Positions 44,062-51,777 of a stretch of DNA of 64,000 bases are shown piece by piece. The stretch is taken from the NCBI RefSeq assembly GCF_004793885.1, contig NZ_SRYG01000012.1, positions 1 through 64,000 on the forward strand, in the 5' to 3' direction. A program made the position numbers and the translations under genes. Positions within the stretch are counted from its first letter, which is position 1. Each line of letters starts with the position of its first letter. This stretch comes from Dubosiella muris. Its GTDB lineage: Bacteria; Bacillota_I; Bacilli_A; Erysipelotrichales; Erysipelotrichaceae. The notes under the pieces are model-generated. The model worked only from the letters and a program-made list of their open reading frames with translations, was not told the origin of the DNA and made no database searches.

Positions 44062-44238
44062 ATGGCAGCAAAAGTAGATCAGGAAATTTGCATCGGATGT
44101 GGTGCTTGCGTAGGCGTTTGCCCAGTTGGCGCAATCACGTTGAACGACGAAGGAAAAGCGCATGTAGACGCTGATATGTGCATCGACTGTGGTGCTTGCG
44201 TAGGCGTTTGCCCAGTTGGCGCAATCACATTAGAATAA
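44062..44238 (+). CDS. 2[4Fe-4S] ferredoxin
   Basis: 58-residue clostridial-type electron carrier. Two C-x2-C-x2-C-x3-C-P motifs (C10, C13, C16, C20 and C40, C43, C46, C50) bind two clusters. The halves are almost identical, ending ACVGVCPVGAITL in both, and share 41 identical bases (44098-44138 and 44188-44228). AGGAGG and CAGGAA precede the ATG. It suggests anaerobic, ferredoxin-linked metabolism. It is a single gene with its own promoter and terminator. Confidence 0.97.
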   Translation: MAAKVDQEICIGCGACVGVCPVGAITLNDEGKAHVDADMCIDCGACVGVCPVGAITLE

Positions 44239-44251
44239 TTGGCATTAATCA

Positions 44252-44260
44252 TGCTATAAT
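44252..44260 (+). promoter_or_regulatory. Extended -10 promoter of miaB
   Basis: TG-C-TATAAT (44252-44260). The predicted start near 44267 lies inside the first arm of the ferredoxin terminator. Confidence 0.55.
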
Positions 44261-44263
44261 GAA

Positions 44264-44291
44264 ACCAAGCGAAAACGCTTGGTTTTTTTTT
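44264..44291 (+). terminator. Terminator of the ferredoxin gene
   Basis: Perfect 8-bp stem (44264-44271 with 44276-44283), AAAA loop and nine T. Confidence 0.93.
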
Positions 44292-44304
44292 GGAGGAGTT
44301 TTCT

Positions 44305-45744
44305 ATGAAAATCAAAGAGAAATGGTCGCTCCCGAATTTGAAGGAAGCAGCGCGGCGGACCCGCTCCGCTGTGGAACGGGTGGACCAGTTTTATATTCCA
44401 GCCAACGCCCTTGATTTGGGAGAGGGCAAAACATACGCGATTTCCACGTATGGCTGTCAGGCCAACGAAAGGGACTCGGAAACGATTGCCGGTATTTTGG
44501 AAACGATCGGTTTCCGGCCGGCCGACGATCTTGAACACGTCGACCTCATTATCATCAACACGTGCGCGATTCGCCAAAACGCGGAGGAAAAGGTGCTTGG
44601 CGAAATCGGCAACTTCAAACGCCTGTACCGCAACAATAAAAACCTCGTGATCGGCGTTTGCGGCTGCATGGCCCAGGAAGACGCGTTCGTCCATCTCGTG
44701 CTTGAGAAATATCCGCAAGTGCGTCTGCTGTTTGGCACGCACAACATTCAAGATCTTCCCGTGATGCTGTATGACGTGATGGTGAATCACGAAAAAGTCG
44801 TGCAAGTGTATTCCAAAGAAGGGGAAGTGTATGAAAATCTGCCTGTGAAACGCTTTGGACAGCACAAAGCCTGGGTCAATATCATGTACGGCTGCGACAA
44901 GTTTTGCACGTACTGCATCGTTCCGTACACCCGTGGCAAGCAGCGTTCGCGGACGATGGACGAGATCTTAAAAGAAGTGCAGGAACTCAAAGATGCCGGC
45001 TACAAGGAAGTGACGCTGCTTGGACAAAACGTCAACGCGTACGGCAAGGATCTGGACGAAGGCATCGACTTCGCGACTTTGCTGGAAGAAACCGCCAAGA
45101 TTGGCATTCCGCGGATCCGGTTTATGACGAGCCATCCTTGGGATTTCACAAACGAGATGGTTGACGTCATTGCCCAATACGACAACATCATGCCGTTTAT
45201 CCATTTACCTGTTCAATCCGGTGACGATGAGATCCTGCGCCGGATGGGACGTCGCTACAGCGCCGAATCGTATTTGAAGCTGTACAAAAAAATCATGGAC
45301 ACGATTCCGAACGCCGCCGTGTCGACGGACATCATCGTCGGTTTTCCAAACGAAAGCGACGAGGCGTTCGAGCACACGCTTGAGCTGGTGCGCCAGTGCC
45401 AGTTTGACAACGCGTTCACGTTCATTTACTCTCCGCGTCTGGGTACGCCGGCGGCCCGGATGGAAGACGATATCGACATGGATACGAAGCGGGAGCGCCT
45501 GTATCGGCTCAACGAGGAGTGGAACCGGCACGCTTTAAAGAAAAACAAGGCGTATGTCGGAAAAACAGTGACGGTTTTAGTCGATGGCGCGAGCAAAAAC
45601 AACCAAAATGTCTTTGCCGGCCACACCGATACGAACAAGCTTGTCAACTTTACAGGGACGAATGTGCGCGCCGGCGATTTCGTCGAGGTTTTGATTACCG
45701 ACGCAAAAACATTCTCTCTCGACGGGAAAGCTGTTGAATTGTGA
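44305..45744 (+). CDS. miaB: tRNA-2-methylthio-N6-dimethylallyladenosine synthase MiaB
   Basis: Radical-SAM methylthiotransferase modifying A37 of tRNAs reading UNN codons; carries two iron-sulfur clusters. The N-terminal UPF0004 domain has the three cluster Cys in STYGCQANERDSE, INTCAIRQNAEEK and CGCMAQ; the radical-SAM motif CDKFCTYCIVP is near residue 200; a TRAM domain ends the protein. GGAGGAG is 6 bases before the ATG at 44305, giving 479 aa; the TTG at 44290 is rejected. Confidence 0.96.
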   Translation: MKIKEKWSLPNLKEAARRTRSAVERVDQFYIPANALDLGEGKTYAISTYGCQANERDSETIAGILETIGFRPADDLEHVDLIIINTCAIRQNAEEKVLGEIGNFKRLYRNNKNLVIGVCGCMAQEDAFVHLVLEKYPQVRLLFGTHNIQDLPVMLYDVMVNHEKVVQVYSKEGEVYENLPVKRFGQHKAWVNIMYGCDKFCTYCIVPYTRGKQRSRTMDEILKEVQELKDAGYKEVTLLGQNVNAYGKDLDEGIDFATLLEETAKIGIPRIRFMTSHPWDFTNEMVDVIAQYDNIMPFIHLPVQSGDDEILRRMGRRYSAESYLKLYKKIMDTIPNAAVSTDIIVGFPNESDEAFEHTLELVRQCQFDNAFTFIYSPRLGTPAARMEDDIDMDTKRERLYRLNEEWNRHALKKNKAYVGKTVTVLVDGASKNNQNVFAGHTDTNKLVNFTGTNVRAGDFVEVLITDAKTFSLDGKAVEL

Positions 45745-45750
45745 TATAAT
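45742..45750 (+). promoter_or_regulatory. Extended -10 promoter of the RNase J gene
   Basis: TG-A-TATAAT (45742-45750), overlapping the miaB stop; no clear -35. Confidence 0.6.
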
Positions 45751-45783
45751 GTATAAAATGTCAACGAAACAACAGGAGGTATT

Positions 45784-47466
45784 ATGAGCGAAAATAAACC
45801 GGAACTAAAAAAAGAAAAAATCCGGATCTTTATGCTTGGCGGACTGGACGAAGATGGAAAAAACATGATCTGCGTCGAAGTCGAGCGAAAAATCTACATT
45901 ATCGAAGCAGGTTTGAAATTCCCGGACGCGAAAGAATCGCTGGGAATCGAATACATTATTCAGGATTTTTCCTATTTGATTGAACACAAAGATAATATTG
46001 CGGGAATTATCATTACGCATGGACACGACGATGTCATGGGCGCGCTGCCGCATCTGCTCAAGCAGGTCAAGGCGGATATTTACACGTCGCCTCTGGCCGC
46101 CAAAGAAATCATGAAGATGCTGAAAAAAGAGAAGATCACGGGCGTTCGCGTCCACACGGTCAAGCGCCACGATCAAAAACGAATCGCGCGCCGCAAGGTG
46201 CTGTTCTTCCCGATCACGCACGCCTACCCGGGCACGTTCGGGGTGGCGATCGCGACCACGCAAGGATACGTCGTCTATTCGGGCGAGTTCATCGAAGACT
46301 ATAATGACTTGGACGACAACTACCGGGGCAATATCACGATTGGAGCCAAACTCGGCAAAGAGGGCGTGCTCGTTCTTTTGCAGGAAAGCAAAGGCGCCGA
46401 GCGGGCCGGGCACACGTCGCCAAGTCATCAGGTGACGAAAAACTTCGACCAGATTCTCGACTTGAACCACGATACCCGGATCTTTGTCAGCGTGTATACG
46501 CAATCCGTTTACCGGATCCAGGAAATCATCGAGTGCTGTATCAAGCACAATCGAAAGTTCGTCCTTTACACGCGGGAGCTTCAGGAGCGCATCAAGGGCC
46601 TCCAGCAAATCGGATTCCAAATTCCGGATCATTTGCTTGTCGACACGTCGCAAATCGGCAAGATCAAGGACGTCGTGGTTCTCATTAGCGGACAAGGACG
46701 GCCTCTGTTTACCTTGATGTCGAATATCGCCAACGACGAGGTGGAAAACATCGACATTCGTCCGGAGGACTTGATCGTCATCGCCTCGCCAATCGTTCCA
46801 GGTGTTGAGAAAGTGTTCAAAAACATGGAAAACGATATTTACAAACGGGGCGGCCGGTTGCAGATTCTCGATAAAAACGTGCTGAGCATGCATCCGTCCA
46901 AGGAGGACTTGAAGATGATGATCTTCCTGACGCGGCCAAAATACTACATTCCAGTCAAAGGGGAGTACCGCATGCTGTGCGCCAACGCGATGATCGCCGA
47001 GGAGATGGGCATTCCGCCGGAACACATCTTATTGCTGGACAACGGACAAGTGGCGCAGTTTGAAGACGGCGAGCTTGTTTCCACCAAAATGGAGCTCCAG
47101 CTTCACGACACGATGATCGACGGTAAGGAAAACTGGGATATGGCCGGCGTCGTTCTCAAGGACCGCGAGATCCTGTCGACGGATGGGGTCATGATCCTGG
47201 CCATCGGCGTCGACGCGAAAACGAAAAAGATCGTCAACGGACCGGATATCCAGTCGCGGGGGCTGATCTACCTCAAGGATTCGGAATACATCACGAGCGA
47301 TGTGGCGAAAATCATGGAGGAAACGATCGAGGAAAACGTCAAAAACAAGACGTACGACAACCTCGAAACAAGACAGGACATCCGCGACAAGGTGGCGAAA
47401 TACTTGTTCAAACAAACCGCCAAACGGCCGATGGTTCTGCCGGTGATCCTGGAGATCAACCAATAA
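45784..47466 (+). CDS. RNase J-family protein, J2-like with degenerate metal site
   Basis: Metallo-beta-lactamase/beta-CASP protein of 560 aa with the RNase J layout and C-terminal domain (ending RPMVLPVILEINQ). Key residues differ from active RNase J1: the H-x-H-x-D-H motif reads H79-G-H81-D-D83-V84, the motif normally T-G-D-F reads SGEF (E168), H-S-I-P-D reads HAYPG (H146 kept), and IPVHGE reads IPVKGE (K392). Bacillus RNase J2 shows similar losses and acts mainly as a partner of J1. An active J1 is therefore expected elsewhere. AGGAGG precedes the ATG. Confidence 0.88.
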   Translation: MSENKPELKKEKIRIFMLGGLDEDGKNMICVEVERKIYIIEAGLKFPDAKESLGIEYIIQDFSYLIEHKDNIAGIIITHGHDDVMGALPHLLKQVKADIYTSPLAAKEIMKMLKKEKITGVRVHTVKRHDQKRIARRKVLFFPITHAYPGTFGVAIATTQGYVVYSGEFIEDYNDLDDNYRGNITIGAKLGKEGVLVLLQESKGAERAGHTSPSHQVTKNFDQILDLNHDTRIFVSVYTQSVYRIQEIIECCIKHNRKFVLYTRELQERIKGLQQIGFQIPDHLLVDTSQIGKIKDVVVLISGQGRPLFTLMSNIANDEVENIDIRPEDLIVIASPIVPGVEKVFKNMENDIYKRGGRLQILDKNVLSMHPSKEDLKMMIFLTRPKYYIPVKGEYRMLCANAMIAEEMGIPPEHILLLDNGQVAQFEDGELVSTKMELQLHDTMIDGKENWDMAGVVLKDREILSTDGVMILAIGVDAKTKKIVNGPDIQSRGLIYLKDSEYITSDVAKIMEETIEENVKNKTYDNLETRQDIRDKVAKYLFKQTAKRPMVLPVILEINQ

Positions 47467-47487
47467 CACGTAGAAAGAGAGGGTAAT

Positions 47488-49941
47488 ATGGCAGCTGCCA
47501 AAAAACGAAAACAAACACGAAAGAAAACAACTGCCTCAAAATCAGCCTCTAAAAAAGCACAAACGTACTGGCAAAAGTCCCGGTTGTTCCGTTTGTGCTT
47601 TCTGCTTTGCGTCATCTGCGCCTTTTTGCTCGCCAGCTTCAAGCTGGGGATCGTGGGCTCGTTTTTCTTTAACTTGGTGGCGTACTTTTTCGGAGTGCTG
47701 ACGTATCCGGTCCTGATTGGCGGCGTGGCCTATTCGGTCTGGATCATCTACAACAACGACAAAAAAAAGATTCCCAAGCGCTACTATGCCGGGACGGCGT
47801 TCATCGGGATCGCGATCCTGCTTTTTCAAGGATGCCGCGAATTCGAGGCGCATGAGGCGTGGTACGGGGCCCAGAAGATCTTTGTGAATTTGTGGCCTGT
47901 TCTTAGCAGCCAGATTCGCTTTTCCTCGGGACTGGTCGGGGCGCTGCTCAGTGGCGTCACGCGCAGCATGTTCGACAAAACCGGAACGTATTTGATTGCG
48001 GGCATCTTCGCTTTGATCGGTGTCATCATGCTCAGCTACACGTGGTTTTTGGATCATCCGCAATCCATCACGCTGCCCAAGCGCAAGGAGCGAACAGAAC
48101 CCGATCCATACGACGAGCTCTTCGATGAAGTGTACGAGGAATTCGAGCCGGCCCCAAAACAAAGCCCGTTTCGGATCATCGACGCCGCTTCCATGTACGA
48201 CGAGGAAAAGCCAGCGAAGAAGAAAACAAAAAAAGCGAGAAAGGCGACGATGCTTGGCATGACGCCGGATATCGTGGCCGAGAAAAAAACGAAGGCCGCC
48301 AAACCGGTGAAAACGCCGCCGGAACCCGCTGCTTCCACGTCGCATTCGACGCAAAAAAACGAGGATGTCGTCATTCACGACAGCGCGGCCAATCCTTTTA
48401 AAGAGGAGCGGACTCGAAAGCCGGCCCGGGCTTCGAAAAAAGAATCCGGTCCGGCGCCGGACATTGTGGAACCGCTGGCATCGTACGACGCGACCGATGC
48501 CGAATACGCGCTGCCACCGCTTGACTTGCTCGACGACATCCAGTCGCCGGCACGCGGCTCGTCCAATATGCAGGCCGCCAAAACGCAAGGACAAAAGCTT
48601 ATTGAAATTTTAGAGGAATTCAATGTCAAGGCGGAGCTCAAGGAGATCCATATCGGTCCTTCGGTCACAAAGTTTGAAATCAAGCCGGAGCTTGGCGTGC
48701 GGGTGTCGCGGATCTCGGGACTTCAGGACGACATCAAAATGGCGCTGGCGGCGACGGACATCCGCATCGAGGCGCCGATTCCGGGCAAAAGCGCGGTCGG
48801 CATCGAGATTCCGAATATCGACAAGACTCCGGTGCAAATGAAGGATTTGATGCGCAGCGTTCCCGCTTCCAAAGCCGGGCAGAAGCTGTTGTTCGTGCTC
48901 GGAAAGGATTTGATGGGCGACAACGTCTTTGGCGTGCTGGACCGGATGCCGCACTTGCTGATCGCGGGCGCGACCGGTTCGGGAAAATCGGTGTGCGTCA
49001 ACACGATCATTTGCTCGTTGCTCATGCGTACCCGTCCGGATGAGGTGAAACTCATTTTGATCGATCCGAAAAAAGTCGAATTCACGCCGTACAACGACAT
49101 TCCGCATTTGCTCGCGCCCGTCATCACGGACGGCGATTTGGCGAACAAGGCGCTAAAAGTCGTCGTGCAAATGATGGATTCGCGTTACGACTTGTTTGGC
49201 ACGACCGGGGTGCGCAACATCACGGCTTACAACGAGTATGTGCGCTCCCATCCGGAAGAAAACCTGAAGGAACTTCCGAAAATCGTCGTCATTATCGACG
49301 AGCTGGCAGACTTGATGCTCGTAGCCGCTAAGGAAGTCGAGCAATCCATCCAGCGCATCACGCAGCTGGCCCGGGCGGCCGGCATCGTGCTTATTGTCGC
49401 TACGCAGCGGCCAAGCGTGGATGTCATTACAGGCGTCATCAAGTCGAATATTCCAAGCCGGATCGCGTTTGCGGTCGCCTCGCTGGTGGACTCGCGGACG
49501 ATTCTCGACCAGGCGGGCGCCGAGCGGCTGCTTGGATACGGGGACATGCTGTATTTGCCAAACGGCGAAAACTCGCCGCGGCGGGTGCAGGGCGTCTTTA
49601 TTAAAGACGACGAAGTCAACCGCATCGCCGCCCATGTGAAGGCGCAGGCGAAGCCAAAGTACGACGACGCGTTCATCACGCTGAAAGACTTGCAAAGCCA
49701 GGGGCAGGAGGTCGCCAGCGAAAGCGCGGATCCGCTGTATAACGAGGTGAAGCATTTCGTGATTACGACGCGGAAGGCGTCGACGTCCTTGATCCAGCGA
49801 AAGTTCTCCATCGGGTATTCCCGGGCGGCTCGTCTGATCGACGTTTTGGAGGAAAACTCCATTATCGGTCCGGCGAATGGAAGTAAGCCGCGGGAGGTGC
49901 TTGTGCAAAACGCTATGGAACCTTTGGAAGATTCCATATAA
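47488..49941 (+). CDS. ftsK: DNA translocase FtsK/SpoIIIE
   Basis: Septal ATPase that pumps DNA during division. A Lys-rich N-terminus leads into four membrane helices (about 30-190), a charged linker (about 195-355), then the motor: Walker A GATGSGKSVCVN near residue 492, Walker B IVVIIDELADLM near 597. The C-terminal gamma winged helix (about 755-817) has FSIGYSRAARLIDVLEENSI. At 817 aa it matches Bacillus SpoIIIE/SftA-size members. It starts 21 bases after the RNase J gene and is probably co-transcribed. Confidence 0.95.
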   Translation: MAAAKKRKQTRKKTTASKSASKKAQTYWQKSRLFRLCFLLCVICAFLLASFKLGIVGSFFFNLVAYFFGVLTYPVLIGGVAYSVWIIYNNDKKKIPKRYYAGTAFIGIAILLFQGCREFEAHEAWYGAQKIFVNLWPVLSSQIRFSSGLVGALLSGVTRSMFDKTGTYLIAGIFALIGVIMLSYTWFLDHPQSITLPKRKERTEPDPYDELFDEVYEEFEPAPKQSPFRIIDAASMYDEEKPAKKKTKKARKATMLGMTPDIVAEKKTKAAKPVKTPPEPAASTSHSTQKNEDVVIHDSAANPFKEERTRKPARASKKESGPAPDIVEPLASYDATDAEYALPPLDLLDDIQSPARGSSNMQAAKTQGQKLIEILEEFNVKAELKEIHIGPSVTKFEIKPELGVRVSRISGLQDDIKMALAATDIRIEAPIPGKSAVGIEIPNIDKTPVQMKDLMRSVPASKAGQKLLFVLGKDLMGDNVFGVLDRMPHLLIAGATGSGKSVCVNTIICSLLMRTRPDEVKLILIDPKKVEFTPYNDIPHLLAPVITDGDLANKALKVVVQMMDSRYDLFGTTGVRNITAYNEYVRSHPEENLKELPKIVVIIDELADLMLVAAKEVEQSIQRITQLARAAGIVLIVATQRPSVDVITGVIKSNIPSRIAFAVASLVDSRTILDQAGAERLLGYGDMLYLPNGENSPRRVQGVFIKDDEVNRIAAHVKAQAKPKYDDAFITLKDLQSQGQEVASESADPLYNEVKHFVITTRKASTSLIQRKFSIGYSRAARLIDVLEENSIIGPANGSKPREVLVQNAMEPLEDSI

Positions 49942-49972
49942 TACAACTATGAAAGGAAGGCCGTAAACGAAG

Positions 49973-50392
49973 ATGAATATTTTTTTAAAGATTGGTGACT
50001 CCGTTCCGCGGGATGAATGCATTTCCGAAATCGTGCAGCTGGGCGATTTTGTGTACATGTCGGCGCAAACGGGCCGGGGACAGACCTTTCAGGAGCAATG
50101 CGTGACCGCTTGCTATCGAGTCATTGACGTATTGAAAGATCTTGATTTGAGGATGGATCATCTCGTCAAATACACTGTTTACTTAACAGACATTACGTTA
50201 AGAGAGGAATTTTTATCCGTATTTAAAAACTTTGTGGAAGCGCCGTATCCGGCGATGACGATCGTAGAGGTGAGTGGGTTGGAAAACAACGCGATGGTCG
50301 CGATCGAAGGAACGGGAGTCAACACGCTTCGGCATGAAAAGACAATGCAGTCCTCGAACTGCTCAGATTGCGATGAGGAGACGACGCATTAG
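49973..50392 (+). CDS. RidA/YjgF-family protein
   Basis: 139 residues of the trimeric chorismate-mutase-like fold (GDFVYMSAQTGRG near 25, HLVKYTVYLTDI near 65, PYPAMTIVEVSGL near 95). The arginine that binds the imine/enamine acid in RidA proper (in P-x-R) is Met here, so 2-iminobutyrate deaminase activity is doubtful and it belongs to another Rid subgroup. The C-terminal 25 residues (with CSDCDEETTH) extend past the fold and overlap the convergent gene by 74 bases. AAGGAAGG precedes the ATG; a TATAAT at 49937-49942 may be its -10. Confidence 0.82.
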   Translation: MNIFLKIGDSVPRDECISEIVQLGDFVYMSAQTGRGQTFQEQCVTACYRVIDVLKDLDLRMDHLVKYTVYLTDITLREEFLSVFKNFVEAPYPAMTIVEVSGLENNAMVAIEGTGVNTLRHEKTMQSSNCSDCDEETTH

Positions 50393-50795
50393 GAAGGATC
50401 TCGTTCGCCAGTTTGTGGCGGAAGCAGAAAATCAAACCGATTAGACGCTCGATTCGCCGCGGATGAATACAAACAATGGATGTGTGATCGTGGAAAACGA
50501 CCTCGCATCTTTTTTTGTTGGTGTGGTCGATGCGGGCGATCGCTTGCGCGTTGATCCATAAATTGTCCTCTGCTTCGAAAAAAATATGCTCGTCGTTGAC
50601 ATACACCGGAACGTGCTTGCGGATATCCACATGGTATTTGAACGCTTCGATCCGTCCGGCTAGGGAAGAACCGAAAGAAAGGCACATCTCGTTAAGAAAA
50701 GAGGAAATGGTCGGGAAAGAAAAGCTCATCGGCCCGTGGACGTGGAGCACGTTCACGACGGATTGAGCGAAATTGTACATCATATAATTTATCAT
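50319..50795 (-). CDS. ComK-like competence transcription factor
   Basis: 158 residues. The core C38-x2-FGSSLAGR-IEAFKYHV (38-56), the following KHVPVYVN strand and W80 align with the ComK family, whose Bacillus member has C-x2-FGSS-x-AGR at the same place. ComK switches on DNA-uptake genes; Bacillus ComK is 192 aa, so this is a shorter relative and its role is inferred. Start ATG 50795 has AAGGTG 6 bases upstream, inside the plsY terminator stem; ATGs at 50783 and 50780 are alternatives. Its 3' end overlaps the RidA-like gene. Confidence 0.68.
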   Translation of the reverse strand: MINYMMYNFAQSVVNVLHVHGPMSFSFPTISSFLNEMCLSFGSSLAGRIEAFKYHVDIRKHVPVYVNDEHIFFEAEDNLWINAQAIARIDHTNKKRCEVVFHDHTSIVCIHPRRIERLIGLIFCFRHKLANEILPNASSPHRNLSSSRTALSFHAEAC

Positions 50796-50822
50796 AAAAA
50801 ACACCTTACAAAAGTAAGGTGT
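50796..50822 (-). terminator. Terminator of plsY, overlapping the comK-like ribosome site
   Basis: On the minus strand a perfect 9-bp stem (50822-50814 with 50809-50801), loop TTTT, then a T run. The second arm contains the AAGGTG used by the next gene. Confidence 0.9.
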
Positions 50823-50839
50823 CCAAAACGTGCCAAAAG

Positions 50840-51463
50840 CTACATCCATGAAATTTTTCGTTCTTCGCCGTTGCGAATCGCGACAATATTTTTCGTGTGC
50901 CGGTAAACAACAAGCGCCGACATGAGCCAGCAGGCGAGAATGATCAGGATGTTGTCCGCATTAAAATACCATAAAACCGCTGTAATGTATAGCGTACCGC
51001 AAAGGATTCCGCAAATGCTGGCCAGCGATACGAACTTGAACAAATACAAAGTGATAAAAAACATCGCAAACGGCACAAGAAAGAACGACGCGTCTTTGAA
51101 AACGAAAAGGCTCATTCCCAATAAAAAACCAAATACGGTGCTGACCGCCTTCCCGCCATGAAAGTGGGCGAAAACCGGATAGCAGTGGCCGATGCAGCAC
51201 GCCAGTCCGGTCCACGTGGCGACGACAGGCGAAATCAGGCTGGCTACGCCAAGCGCCGCGACGACTTTGAGCACATCGCACACGATGACCGCGATGCCGG
51301 CTTTTTTGCCGAGCACCCGCCCGGCGTTGGTTCCGCCTAAGTTTCCGGAACCGTGTTTTCGAATATCGGTATGGTAAAAGAGTTTACCAATAATGAGCGC
51401 AAACGGGATGGAGCCAAGCAGGTAGCCCAGGACCAAACACAAGAGCGAGTACAATATATTCAT
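50840..51463 (-). CDS. plsY: Glycerol-3-phosphate acyltransferase PlsY
   Basis: Integral membrane enzyme using acyl phosphate to acylate glycerol-3-phosphate, first step of phospholipid synthesis. Motifs: GSIPFALIIGK (about 17), KHGSGNLGGTNAGRVLG (about 36) and GHCYPVFAHFHGGKAV (about 95); five membrane helices. ATG 51463 (207 aa) has GAGGTGA upstream; an upstream ATG at 51484 is rejected. It is divergent from parE, the same arrangement as in Bacillus. The C-terminus after residue 185 is a short basic tail. Confidence 0.95.
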   Translation of the reverse strand: MNILYSLLCLVLGYLLGSIPFALIIGKLFYHTDIRKHGSGNLGGTNAGRVLGKKAGIAVIVCDVLKVVAALGVASLISPVVATWTGLACCIGHCYPVFAHFHGGKAVSTVFGFLLGMSLFVFKDASFFLVPFAMFFITLYLFKFVSLASICGILCGTLYITAVLWYFNADNILIILACWLMSALVVYRHTKNIVAIRNGEERKISWM

Positions 51464-51542
51464 TTCATTCACCTCGTAGTTCATTTTAACACATTTTTTA
51501 AAAACTGCCGGAATCGAATTCGCAGATTCGGCAATGTTTGTT

Positions 51543-51570
51543 TTGCCAAATCAAAAAAAACTCCTATAAT
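51543..51570 (+). promoter_or_regulatory. Promoter P1 of parE-parC
   Basis: TTGCCA (51543-51548), 16-bp spacer, TATAAT (51565-51570). Confidence 0.7.
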
Positions 51571-51675
51571 AGAAGGCAGACTGTCTGCGCTCGGGAAGAG
51601 AGCGTCCACTTTTCTGCGAATTTTATAGAAAAGAATAAAATATTCTGTGTTTTTATCGTGTAAAATCATAAAAAG

Positions 51676-51684
51676 TGGTATTAT
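51676..51684 (+). promoter_or_regulatory. Promoter P2 of parE-parC
   Basis: Extended -10 TG-G-TATTAT (51676-51684). The leader from it includes a hairpin at 51712-51735 (GTCC/GGAC core). The rest of 51485-51777 holds an imperfect inverted repeat near 51507-51532 and no gene. Confidence 0.5.
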
Positions 51685-51777
51685 AGACGAAGACACCCCA
51701 ACCGGATCCGAAGCTGTCCGTCCTGGGGACCGGCTGAGTCCAATCGGTCGAAAAGGCTTCACGCGGAAGGAGGATCT

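Noticed and set aside
45805-47025. Minus-strand frame of 406 codons opposite the RNase J gene
   Set aside because: Antisense shadow; composition biased to His, Arg and Phe, typical of mirrored codons.
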